Shown here one piece after another: positions 46,829 to 57,606 of a stretch of DNA of 64,000 nucleotides. The translations under genes and the position numbers were made by a program. The notes under the pieces were generated by a model that was not told where the DNA came from, ran no database searches, and worked only from the letters and a program-made list of their open reading frames with translations. Within the stretch, counting starts at the first letter, position 1; each line of letters starts with the position of its first letter. Origin of the DNA: Corynespora cassiicola (lineage: Eukaryota > Ascomycota > Dothideomycetes > Pleosporales > Corynesporascaceae). The DNA lies in assembly GCA_022059125.1 (NCBI GenBank), contig JAEUWY010000004.1, positions 1,798,001 through 1,862,000 on the forward strand, read 5' to 3'.

Positions 46829-49800
46829 TGCTATAGAAGACATGCTGCCCAGCCTTTCTCTCCCCAGGGCCTGATGATCATGAGACTAAGCAAGGCACAG
46901 CTGCTTTGGTGGAATTTTTTGATAAGACTAAGATGCCAGGTCGGTGGAGGCTAAGCCTAGTCCTGACTGCTCCGCTATGATGCCCTGGTCTTGGGATCCG
47001 GGAGGCACGGGCGAAAGCTGGCGGTCTGGTGAGGGCTGTGGAGTTGGTGAGCGCCATGGTGAATTTAGGGTGAGCGTTGTGAGCTGTCACTGGTTGACAG
47101 CACGTTCAGTCCCATGTGGCACCGTGTAGAAAGCACAGAAGAGGTTAATGCAACCCACAAGGAAACGGTAGAGCTCGAGGTGGAGGAGTGCATGTCAGTA
47201 CAAAAAGCGTGCAGATCCATGGTGGGTGGAGCAGCAGCAGGCTTTGGACCCCTGCCATTCGTGCATAGGGCCGTGGCTTGCAGATGAATTGTACCAGGCG
47301 GTCTCGAGTGTGCCGCGCTGGGTGTCATCCAAATCATCGGTACGAGACACCCACGAGGCTGAGGAAGTGTTACAGTGAAGTGCATGTCATCCGAGGTCAG
47401 AGAGAAGCTTACCTAGCCGAGACGATCCATCGGTCTATTTTCCGCGAGGAGCTAAGCCTCCTCGGCTCTCGCTACCGGGTGACCCCCGTTGGTCGCGACG
47501 CGCTGGAGCATCGGACTTCAATGGGGAGCCGACCTCACCACCAGACAACCGCATCACGACAGGCGGCCGTCAGCCTGTCAGATGTTGCCATGGAGCGTAG
47601 TGCATTAGACGCAGCGGAAAGCTCGGCGGCCAAGCGCGCTTTCTGGCTCACGTGTGGGCTTTGACACTTCTCTCTTTTGCCGCAATGGGCTAGGGTCGCG
47701 CCTTTTTGCCCCCAAAAGCTGCGGCTTCGCAGCAAAGTCTAGATCAAATACGATGGAGTCTTTCAAGGTAGGGTGGAAGGAGGCGTTGCTGAGCCGTGCC
47801 ATGCACGAAGCTGAGCGATGGCCGGCTCGGTGAATCGCCGAAGTGCAGTAAGAATCATCGTTACCCACCTATAACGATACACTACCCCGAGCGATGTTTT
47901 ATTGACTGACAGCTCACGAGTTTGACATTCCTTTCATTCGCGGGAAGCCGTATATTCCTTTCCCTTAGGTTCTATACTAAGCAACAGACATCGTGGCGAG
48001 CCATACACCCAGTCTGCCAAGGGCTTGTTCAGCTCTCTCGCCGTCGGCTCTGCAAGCCCCAGAAGGCAGGCTGATAAGAAGCGGAGCACCTGGGGACGTG
48101 ATTGTAACCCCTACACGGCATTTCACCGGAGCTTTTGATGAGCTGCGTTTCCTGCAGCGCAGCAGGGATTGGGGGTGGAAGCGGTGAGGCCAACACATCC
48201 GATGAAGAGCTGCAGCCCGACATCACTTGCGTCTCGCGCCAATCCTCCGGAAAGAGGGGTGGCAGCAGATGCCTTTTCCGGCGCCGTTTTTGTGCAACAC
48301 TATATTGAATAGAGGTGCTGAAGGACTTCCAAGCACCGAGAGGCTTTGCGCAACTTACGATACATTTATGTAAACGAACATTGCCCTGCGAAGAACGATT
48401 GATGAGCAAAGAGACATGGCTCCGAAGGTTCATTTCGCCATGTTGCAGGGGGTTGAAGGCAGAACACAGTAGTAAAGAGTGCATATAGTGGGCTCTGATG
48501 TAGCAAATCCCGTGGAAACGGCTGTTGGACATTGACCCTGATGGCCTTTGCACTACAGTAAACTGGTGGGGCGAGCCCCGCGTCAGAATCAAGTGCAGAA
48601 TCATGTGTTACCTTGATATATGTGGGCACGAAGATCGGGATCCTCTCAGGCCATAGTTGCAGAAACCGGGCGTGTTCCCTCTTGACGATTCCTCCAAGGC
48701 AATGCAGCCTTCTTGCCACTGTAGATGTCATAGTTCGTGGCTTCAGCCGAGAGCGCTCTTCTCGCAGATATCATCGCTCGGTCTTCTAAGGCGCAAGTCA
48801 ACTATCCATATTTATTGACTCAAGCCACAGTATCTAGATGCAGATTGGGGCTGTTGGCTTCGTTATGGCTATCCATGCGGGGCATGAGTGGTGATGCAAT
48901 AGACGATACGCTAAGAAGCCCATGCTGCTCGTTACATCCTGGTATCGTTCACGGATAGAACCGTGGGTCGCATAGTCCTGCATACCAGATAAGCTTCTTT
49001 TTAGTGAACCCAAAGACTAGGAGAGATTCTCGAACCGCCAGGATCGCCTGGGTCTATGTTGCCAAGGGGACGGCATAGCGAGCCGTTGACTATCTGGCTA
49101 CATCTGTTCCACAGGTACTGAAAAAGCACTGGAACCCGACAAGATTCATATTTAGTGAGTGATAGGAAGCCAAATTGCCATAGCAGCAAAGAAATCCACG
49201 TCCACCCAATTGAGTGCGTGCGGGGTCATTCTGTGGCCGGGCCAGAGCGAACACCACAAACCGTTACTGACCATCGTGACCAACTAGCGTCCAACTGAAG
49301 CGGAGAAAAATTTTCTGAACTTAATTGCTGTAAGTATCTGAATCAGCGCTTAAACTCCACGTACCGCCACAGCGTCAGGTATTACCTTTGTGTGCATCAC
49401 GAGCGTCACAGCTTACGGAGGTTGCGCTAGCTCAAATACTTTCAACCTAAAGTTGTAGTATACTCGCAAATGTAACGCAATTTTAAATGCCTATAAGCGG
49501 GCATCACAGAAAATAGCTTGCACAAAGGGATGCCCACACTGAAAGATGTCGTAGCAGAATGCTGTTGAGAAGACGATAAAAATTCACCAGATCCTCCAAA
49601 GTACAACAACAACCTTTTTTTCTAGGAACCCCGCCTTGAAGTAATCGATAAAGATATTTTTTAGACACCTTCAAATCCATGCATGTTAAATGCCCGCCCC
49701 ACACTATCTTAGTTTCTTCTTTTCCTCTCCGTGCTTACCCCGCCGGAGGAACACAGCGTTGATAGATAGGGACAGCGTGGAGCTAAAGCTTTTAGGGGTT

Positions 49801-50305
49801 AATCATAAGCAACTAATCAAACCAAACCACAATCATTCTTCCTCGCCCCGCAGCAACAGCGAAGAGGCACTAGATAGACACAACAGTCTTAGTGCGTCTG
49901 TTATTAAAGTTCAGACCACATCAAAGTCTTACTATTGCTACTCGGAGAAATTATCCTGCTGGTCTGCTTTTCGTCTTAGGTGAGCTAGTTAGCTATATCG
50001 CGCAAAAAGAAGGAAGTTAGATAGCTAACAGACGTATTTAGGCGTCAGCTGCAGCTGATAGAGAATTAGCGTGCTCATATAATTCATGTAATATCAACTA
50101 AAAAAAGGAGAAAAAAAACAGCGCTCTGTTAATTTAGCAACTGCTGAAAACCTCTGAGGTTTTATCACGTAATGGCACTGTGGTGATTAAGGTGTCCAAG
50201 CATCCTGTAGGCGAGATTTTCACTTCCAATATGACTATCCTGCATCTTCTACCACTTTTGTAGTGGGTTTATGCATCTAATTTGGAACTAATTGTGAAGC
50301 TTGAC

Positions 50306-50380
50306 CTGTGGTTCCACTGAGACTCAAACTCATCGCACATTTTTCAAAAGTGTTTTGCCCTTAACCGCCGGGCCATCAAG
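50306..50380 (-). pseudogene. tRNA-Ser-like relic (TGA-type anticodon loop)
   Basis: On the minus strand: an A-box-like TGGCCCGGCGGTTAAGG, an anticodon-like loop TTTGAAA (TGA would be serine) and a B-box-like GAGTTTGAGTCTC with a four-pair T-stem. The B-box differs from GGTTCGAGTCC mainly by C-to-T and G-to-A changes. The acceptor stem is poor and the long variable arm of serine tRNAs is missing. Hence a degraded tRNA or tRNA-derived element, not a working gene. Confidence 0.35.
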
Positions 50381-51123
50381 TGTTTCATCTTGTAATAGAT
50401 TTTGTATATTTAAGATCAATTATACTTATTATATAGGAATAAAAGGATTGATTTGGCAAACAGAGGTTTGGAGCGAAGTTTTGTAAAAGGAAGAGTGAGA
50501 CATGCTCTGTTGTTTGTCGTTTACCCCACAGGCTCAACTTAGGTGAAAGAGGACTCCCCGAAGTGACTCTCATCACGAGGGGACAGCGAAGCCACACTAA
50601 TTTCGTGCGACTTATTGCTTCCACCGCCGTGCTATCTGAGAACAAAATGGTTGTACATACATACATGGTGGTAAGCAAAGGCACATCCTGTACCATTTCC
50701 TCGTGCGAATGCATGGCTGTCAATGCCAGTCAGGAAAGCCTTTTTTTATCCTCCATTTAGTCAAGATCGTTGAGCCTTCAAACCGCAACTCTTCAGCGTT
50801 AATTATTCCTTTATCTAGTCACTCATACGCGGCAGAAAACAATGTTGCGAACATCACCTCCAGGCTAAGGAAGCCTAGTCAATTCCAGGGCACTTCATAT
50901 TCCCTTATGATGGTCAGCTTTTGCACCGCCAAGAATTTTGATTTCTCTTTTGGCTTCCAACATGATTGAAAAGTAGTCTGAGCTACATGGGTAGAGATGA
51001 ATGAATAATTTCATATGCCGTATAGCCGCCAATGGGGGACGATGAATGTCCTACATTGACCCAAAACACCGAGATAGCTTAGGTATCCAAGACACACCCC
51101 AATTCTTCCACATCCAGGCACTT

Positions 51124-52335
51124 CTATATACATGGATTAGCTTGCCCGACATACGGAACCATCTCCGGAAACCGCCCAACGCATTCAGAAACCGCCCTCG
51201 CATCGCGCTGACCCTCCAATCGCGCATACCCACTGGTGAAACAAGAAGCAATGTGGAACGTCCTCTCCATCCCATTCTTTCCGAGCCAACCCGACGGCTT
51301 CGCAGAGTTGGCCGACAAATGCACGACGAGTGGAACGTCGGAGAAGTCCAATATTGCCCCGTCGTGGAAGTTCCACTCGATGATCTTGCCTCGAAAATGC
51401 CTCCAAGAATCTTTCCAATTTGCATCCCCCTCACGGCCCCCACCTGCTAGGCGCATGAGGACAACGTACGCATCGAAATTATCGCATTCCAGCTTCGGGG
51501 TGGTACCGCCCATGTTGATACCCACGATGGCCCGTCTGTCGTGGATGGCGCGGGAGGTGGCCACCATGCCACCGAAGCCATGGCCGATGATGATGTAGGA
51601 ATTCGTGCATTGCCGTCCATGGATAACTAGGCCCGGGAACTGGCGGTTGAGAAGATCGACCGAGGAGAGTTCCTTGAGCACAAAGTCGATGTCTGCAACC
51701 CGCGTGTCTGCAAAGTCGGCAATGGTCTGATTCCACGGGAGCAGGACGCCGACATCCCTGAGTCCGCTCCGGCCGTACACGATCGGGGTGTGATCGTCGT
51801 CGTCGTCGTCGTCGTCGCCATAGAACTCCACGATTGCAGCATCTTCCGGGTGGTCGATTATAACCACAGTTAAACCTGAACTAGCGATTTGCCGCGCCAT
51901 CTGGGTGTACAGCAGCCTGGAGGAATCGACTGCAGGCTCTAGTATAACGAGAGTAGAGTTCCAGTGCTCAAAAGACTTCTGTGATTTGCTACATGACCGG
52001 TAGCTCAGTGCGTCAAATGCACCCACAGTTGCATTGCCAAAAACGCGGTCATTCATCAGTCTCGCTGTTTCTTCGCCCATGTACACGTGCGATGTGTGTT
52101 CCTGGCAATCATTTGTTCTGATGGGTACAAAAAGTGAGAGCATGAGTTTGCGGCCGTCATAATGGTAATCACTTTTACGAGAGGTGTCTGTGAGAGGGAA
52201 ATGAGCTGCAGCAACCTTGTACTCGCGGTCTTTCGACTGGGGATCAGGGAGGACGCGGGCAGTCGACGGAGACAGGATAGCAAGCAGCGCAAGTAGAACG
52301 GCGACCCCCGCAAGGATGAGCTTGGTAGCATTCAT
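51124..52335 (-). CDS. Secreted/anchored PAF-acetylhydrolase-like alpha/beta protein lacking the Ser nucleophile
   Basis: Single exon, 403 residues from ATG 52335. An upstream in-frame ATG would add 49 residues before a good signal peptide or anchor (KLILAGVAVLLALLAILSPS, residues 5-24). Alpha/beta-hydrolase features: STLVILEPAVDSSRLLYTQM, then LASSGLTVVIIDHPEDA, DIDFVLKEL, and the nucleophile elbow IIIGHGFGGM (251-255). That elbow is normally GHSFGG in PAF-acetylhydrolase-like proteins, and residue 253 is Gly (GGC). VGINMGG follows as in active relatives. A run of eight Asp near residue 174 is encoded by a GAC repeat. Unless the elbow is misread, the protein is probably catalytically dead or uses another nucleophile. 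NxS/T sites fit a secretory route. Confidence 0.75.
   Translation of the reverse strand: MNATKLILAGVAVLLALLAILSPSTARVLPDPQSKDREYKVAAAHFPLTDTSRKSDYHYDGRKLMLSLFVPIRTNDCQEHTSHVYMGEETARLMNDRVFGNATVGAFDALSYRSCSKSQKSFEHWNSTLVILEPAVDSSRLLYTQMARQIASSGLTVVIIDHPEDAAIVEFYGDDDDDDDDHTPIVYGRSGLRDVGVLLPWNQTIADFADTRVADIDFVLKELSSVDLLNRQFPGLVIHGRQCTNSYIIIGHGFGGMVATSRAIHDRRAIVGINMGGTTPKLECDNFDAYVVLMRLAGGGREGDANWKDSWRHFRGKIIEWNFHDGAILDFSDVPLVVHLSANSAKPSGWLGKNGMERTFHIASCFTSGYARLEGQRDARAVSECVGRFPEMVPYVGQANPCI
51795..51820 (-). repeat. Trinucleotide repeat encoding poly-Asp
   Basis: GAC/GTC triplet run of about eight units inside the hydrolase-like gene. Repeat length is likely to vary between isolates. Confidence 0.8.
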
Positions 52336-53239
52336 GACCACCTTCCAGGAAAGCAATTTAACGGTAAGGTTGTAGTGGTCCGTTTGTGCTATCACAGTGG
52401 GGTAGTGGAGACTAAAAGCACAGACGATGGAGTTGCGGATGCTCATATACTTGTAGGTCACAGCCAAACGCCAAGATTCCATTTCACTCTCATCACAAGA
52501 TCGCTTGTTCGATTCAATACAAACGCTTGGTGCTACAATCCGAGTGAGATATTGTCATCTGATATTGCTTTGTTTTAGACCTGTGTTTCACATCATCCTA
52601 TTCTCAGCCCGAGCATCGACAACAGGACACTGAATTGAGTCATCAGTGGTACATTGAGATTTTGCATGGACAATGTGCTGACGTCCATAGCCCAGCAACA
52701 TTATATGCAGGACATGTAGAGGGCGATCTAATCCTGCTGTAAGACGTGGTTCAGCACTGAAAGTCCATCGCGTTAATCGCATGAAAAGAGACGAATACTT
52801 TTGTTATTATCTAGGTACACTATTAAATTCTGCACGCGAAGAACGATTGAAAGGGGCGATTCCATTCACCACCCTAGGTTACATCGTAGAGTGCATCGTC
52901 GTCCGATTAAATGAAGAACCCCACCACCGTGGCTCACCTAAATAGGCTACAATGAAGGAATAGGCCGTGTCGTCATTTAAATATCGCCCTTGGGTATAAG
53001 AAGTGTTGCTTCATGTCGTTGATTCGTAAGTTGTGGTGAAGTTGGCACAAATGGCAGGGACGAGAATAGCTAGCTTATCCAGGGTAGTCGGTCGTCATCA
53101 ATGCCGTCTACGTAAATGGCCTTGCTAAACGAACTTGGACGGCCCCTGGCACATGGACTTGGACACATTGCGGGGCCTAAGTCTTCATGAGCAGAGGTAC
53201 AGGGGGGAGGAATTGGGATAAGCATATGGGTGTGATGGT
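52336..53239. other. Intergenic region, hydrolase promoter / GNAT 3' flank
   Basis: No gene seen. Contains tatctaggtacac near 52809 and ccctaggtt near 52872. Confidence 0.55.
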
Positions 53240-54121
53240 TCAGGACCTGCCAGAATCCACTTTGATGCGCTTCCACATCCCAAGATGCTCGATTCCCTCC
53301 TCCACCCAATGCGCTTCCTTGGTAATCTCCACCTCGCCCTGTTCATTTTTGAGTTCCTCAGCAAAACCATACTTTTGCCAGAGATGGGCGACGCTGGCTT
53401 GGGCGTGAATCATGGCCAGTCCCTGCCATACGACGGCTTTCTGGGCAGATTTGCCCAGATGGTTGGCCAGCTCCATGGTGACTGGCTCCAAAGGCGAATA
53501 TATAACCTCGGCGTGCTTGGATGCCCAATCCAGCGCCGCGTTGATGAGGAGCTTTGACAGCCCAAGGCGCCGATAGGGTGCCAGCACTGCAAGGCGCCCG
53601 AGCTTAATGTACGGTTCGGTGGGGTGCTGCTTCTTGACATGCTTGTCCACGGCCTTGGACGGGGGAGGATCCGCGTCAGGATGCTTGTCAGTCCCGCCGC
53701 CTTCTGTCTCCTGGACGTACTTGTTGGCCCCGTGGGGAGGCGGAATCAGTCGGATGGTGCCCACGGGCAAACGAGAAGCTGTAGCAGATGCTCGCCGGAG
53801 ATCTTCGGCCTGGCTGGTCGAGGTTTCTGGGCGCAGCTCAGAGGGCGGAGAGGTTGCACTGGAAGCTACAGATGCGTAGACAACCCAGTGCCAGCTGCGC
53901 GCATCGTCCTCGTCGAACTCTGCGTCGAGAGGCACGCCTTGCTCGCCAAAGACTTCCTCGCGCACAGACATGGCGTCTCGGAAGGTCTGTGGAACTGAGT
54001 TGGACTGCTGGTTGAATGGCTTCGTGTTGTCGTACCCATCGAGCTCTCCCTTTGGAGGGTGGAGAGTGGATAGGAACTCGGTTCCCGCGCCGTTGGTGGA
54101 TGCAAGTCCGAAGCCAGTCAT
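53240..54121 (-). CDS. GNAT-family N-acetyltransferase
   Basis: Single exon, 293 residues from ATG 54121. Longer in-frame starts read as leader (Pro/His-rich). N-terminal part: FRDAMSVREEVFGEQGVPLD, then EFDEDDARSWHWVVY, the opening typical of ElaA/GNAT acyltransferases. The central acetyl-CoA site is LGRLAVLAPYRRLGLSKLLI (about 174-193), where RRLGLS stands for the Q/RxxGxG/A pyrophosphate loop. A Ser/Pro/Asp-rich insert of about 80 residues separates the first strands (around 88-170). The C-terminal part has AHLWQKYGFAEEL, the usual beta5-alpha4 element. It acetylates a small molecule or protein amine. Substrate unknown. Confidence 0.85.
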   Translation of the reverse strand: MTGFGLASTNGAGTEFLSTLHPPKGELDGYDNTKPFNQQSNSVPQTFRDAMSVREEVFGEQGVPLDAEFDEDDARSWHWVVYASVASSATSPPSELRPETSTSQAEDLRRASATASRLPVGTIRLIPPPHGANKYVQETEGGGTDKHPDADPPPSKAVDKHVKKQHPTEPYIKLGRLAVLAPYRRLGLSKLLINAALDWASKHAEVIYSPLEPVTMELANHLGKSAQKAVVWQGLAMIHAQASVAHLWQKYGFAEELKNEQGEVEITKEAHWVEEGIEHLGMWKRIKVDSGRS

Positions 54122-54973
54122 GGTGAGTGGTGCAGGTGACGGGTTGCTTGGGATGCGGGGGAAGAGAACGTGGCCAGGCCAATGGTGGAGGTGATGCTGC
54201 TTCTTATACTGGGGAAGGATTGAGTCAGAGCGGCAGGTGACGGCACTAGGCTGCAAATGGCGTGATGCAGAGGGTGGCAGGCAGGAAGGGGAGGCGCGAT
54301 GGACGGGAATCAATATATACCCAGGAAGTATGGAATGCGGTGTGCATGTCACGGAGGGCTAGCTGGGCAAAGCAAAGAACTGTCGTACAGAAGGTGAAAC
54401 AACAGGCCGTGTTTCGTCGCAGGCCGTCTGCGATCAGCCGGGCGATCAGTGAGGGGAGTCAACGACTGCGAGTGAGGTTGGGAGAAAATTGGGCCATGAC
54501 GTTGTTGTCGCCAAGCTGGACCCTGGACCGGTCCAAATTCCGACTTCTCTGCTTGCGCCCAGCCAATGGGCCGCTCGGGCTCAGACAATGGGTATCAACT
54601 TCACCCCCGGCCTGGGAACTCCCAGCGACAATCGAGCAATCGCACACATTCACGGCGAGACGGCACAGAGCCCAAATGACACAAGCTTCATGCGCGACCC
54701 AGGAAAATGAGGCGAGTCCAGTGGATTGATTACAAAGATTCTATCAGATCGGAACTTTGAGTCGATGGTCTCCCTTCTGGACTCGGCCAACCATGTTAGG
54801 ATACGATGCTGCTATTTGATTCGCTAGGCTCTAATTGCCGTTGGCCTACCTAGCCCCGGAAGCACCTATGTACCTCGAGAAAAAAGACATGTAGACGCAG
54901 CACCGCTTGACGCGGCTCTCCTCGTACCCACTGACGCAGGAATATGTCACAATTTTGGGGCCATGCGTCTTTT
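54122..54973. other. Intergenic region, GNAT promoter / alcohol oxidase 3' flank
   Basis: No gene seen. A cctacctagcc motif lies near 54845. Confidence 0.55.
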
Positions 54974-57606
54974 TCACAGCCTCAATCGCGCTTCAAGCCC
55001 ACGTGCGATGCTCCTGGAGATCCAATCCGCAATGGCCATGTTGGTGACCATGGGGTTAACGCCACTGGCAGACGGGAAGACGCTGGCATCGGCAACATAG
55101 AGGTTCTTGACGCCCCAGACCTGCCCCTTTGGATCCACCACGCCGTCCTTTTCCTTCGCGCTCATCCGACACGTGCCCATCTGATGGGCTGATACGAACA
55201 TGGATTGCGGGCTGGGGAAACCGGCATTTCGCAAGTCCCCGAGCCAGGCACGGAATTTCGCATCGTTTATACCGTCGTCCGCAGATGCCGAGGGGTCGCG
55301 CACGAAAGTTGGGAGGCCAGGAACCACAGTGATGATCTCAGATGCGCCCTCCACATAGAGCATCTCCGCAAGCGCAACGACACCTTCAATGATGTGCTTC
55401 TTGTCAAAGTTGGACGTGGTGTACCTGAGTCGGGCCCGTCCATCTACCGGATCAGGATAAACCTGCCCGCTGTATTTGTCGCGCGCCAGCGAGATGTAGC
55501 CTGTCATGTGCTTCATCTTGGCGGCGAGTAGCTTGTAGTCCAAACCGCTCTGCCACTTGAGCCATATCAGCCAGGCTGATGGGATCATGTTGGTGGCCTC
55601 GAGCTTCACGCCATGGCCCTTCCCATCTTGATTCTCGTATTCGCTGACAACTGAAGTCAGGATTGGACCGTCCCATGGATTAATTTCCTCTTCGTGGATG
55701 CCGCCCACAACCGATACTGGATGTATGTGGAGATTGCGGCCAATGTGGTAGTTTTTGAGACCCGAACGGAGTAGCAGCAGTGGGCTTTGCATGGTTCCTC
55801 CCGAGACAATGACTCTCTTCGCTTTGATAATGACCTGGCGCTGGACCAAAGGCTCACCCGCGACCCCGCCATTGGCATCTCGCGAGGTCCATGTTCCTCT
55901 GATTCCCGCAGCGACCCTTTCGCTAGATTTTGTGGAGAACAGGATCTTTTCTGCGTGGAAGCCTTCCAGAAATTTGGCACCTGCCCGCGCAGCATCCGGA
56001 AGAAAGGACACAACAGGGCCCTGTTTCTCGCAGGAGCCGCATCCAAATGAGCAGTGACCGCAGTTGTGCTGCTTGCCACCAGTATTCTGCGGAACCGGTT
56101 TGTGTGCGTAACCCAGCTTTCGTGCCCCATCCATCAGAATTTGGTTAGTGCGATTATGTTGTATATGCTCCGTGGAAACGCCCATACGGTCGCAGACTCG
56201 GTCGAGCGAGTCCTGGAATTCGGCAGAAGTGAAAAATGGCAACCCACCATCTGCCCACTCTCGTCGCACAAAGCCCTGCGTTTGAAGCGAGGCGGACCAA
56301 TTCACAGTACCGCCTCCACCAAAAGATTGACCAGCTACGATACTGACAGACGTGTCATCGGCTACGGCTAGTTAGTCTTGCGCAAGGGAAAGGTGCAACA
56401 TGCCTACAGGGTACGAAAGCACTGTTCATGAATAGATGATTCCATCCGTCTTCGCCAGCCATTGGGTAATGGTCCGGGGTCCAGTGATATGCCTTCTCCA
56501 CCACAAGGACCCTGTTCCCGGCCTCTGCGATGTTCTTTGCACATACGCCAGCACCGCATCCGCTGCCGACAATGACTACATCAGTCTCGATGACTTCTGG
56601 CTCGTCGCCCGGAGGGATTTGGATGAATTCGTAGTCAAAGCCTTTGCCTGGAACCATGCCAACGGGCACACGAGGAAAGCCGAGCAAACGGGTCAGACTG
56701 GGGGTGTTCTTGATCCATACTTGCTTCGTGACCATGGTCAGCGAGCGATGCAGCTGGCGCAGCAGAGGCAGCCTGGCCGTGGCCCAGCTCTGGATAATGG
56801 CTTCTCGAACATGGACGGGTTGTTCTCCGATGGGAGTTGCATAGCCGGTCAGAATAAGCGACCCAGGGCGAGTGCTATCATTTGTTAGATTGGGCGTCTG
56901 TTGGATATGCTCCTGACTGCAGGCTAATCGATGACGCGTGGAGCCTTAGGGCCTTGGAAGGCCGCAGGACACGTGGGCCAGACCCTGCAGCTGTTCCTGA
57001 AAACGCGCCCAACGCGCCCAACGCGCCCAACGCGCCCGCAATGCTTGTTCCATGCAATGTGTAGAAGACTTGATGAGATTGGAAATTGGAAACTTGCAAA
57101 TCCCCCTGACAGTAGGATGGGTACCCTGGATAAACGAGGCCGTGCATCCCAGCTAGCTAGGAGACAGGATGGATCTTCAACCATAGCAGGCGTGGGATTG
57201 CACGAGGCCGGCTAGTGGGAACTGTTTGTACCTACTTGAGAATGTTCAACAAGAATATGATCTCTTTTCTCGTAGCCTGCGGCATAAACAGAGTGACCAG
57301 GCGATGGAGGCCGGCGCGGAAGGCTGGGTTGGACGAAGCACTCTCGTGCAAGTACTCTCTGGCGGCAGCTTCAGGCTCTGGGTCCCGTGTGCCTTCCTTG
57401 AGAAGACTGATGGCCTTGGAGTAGTCATTGTCGGCGGTGGGGATGGCCTTGTGGATGTCGGCCGTGGCCATGGGCTCGATGGCGGGGACCACGGCGTCGG
57501 TGATGGCGAAGAATGTCTTCCATTGCGCAGCAGTCAGCGGATCCTCGGTCGGAACCGGAGGCAAGGGCGCGGCCTTGGGATTCACAGTCTCGGTGGAGAG
57601 CGTCAT
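54974..57606 (-). CDS. Long-chain alcohol oxidase (GMC flavoenzyme)
   Basis: Three exons, minus strand: 57606-57236, 56874-56408, 56367-54974, giving 743 residues, the usual size of fungal/plant long-chain fatty alcohol oxidases. The first 220 residues are the FAO-specific extension (LTAAQWKTFFAITDAVVPAI, joining across intron 1 as LNILNTRPGSLILTGY). FAD-binding fold: DVVIVGSGCGAGVCA (GSGCGAG 227-233), then VLVVEKAYH. Further motifs: SFGGGGTVNWSASLQTQ, NCGHCSFGC and the catalytic C-terminal HQMGTCRMS and GVNPMVTNMAIADWISR. It oxidises long-chain alcohols to aldehydes in omega-oxidation, commonly in peroxisomes or ER. The C-terminus (LRL) is not a standard PTS1. Intron 1 is 361 bases and holds a 9-base tandem repeat. 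Confidence 0.92.
57003..57038 (-). repeat. 9-base tandem repeat inside an intron
   Basis: Four copies of acgcgccca (the last with one change), at 57003, 57012, 57021 and 57030, within intron 1 of the alcohol oxidase gene. Confidence 0.9.

Larger units (their letters stand above)
46669..51123. other. Gene-poor interval with AT-rich core
   Basis: About 4.4 kb without a supportable gene. 46.7-49.2 kb is mixed composition with only short frames. From roughly 49.3 to 51.0 kb the sequence turns clearly AT-rich with long A and T runs, and contains a tRNA-like relic (50306-50380). It resembles a decayed repeat or transposon remnant, but I find no transposase, reverse transcriptase or terminal repeats by eye. 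Confidence 0.55.

Noticed and set aside
48029..48604. 191-residue minus-strand ORF in the gene-poor interval
   Set aside because: No signal, domain or splice-extended partner. It overlaps other frames of similar quality.
52495..52530. tRNA T-arm suggested by ttgttcgattcaa
   Set aside because: Only the T-loop matches. No A-box or acceptor stem at the right distance.
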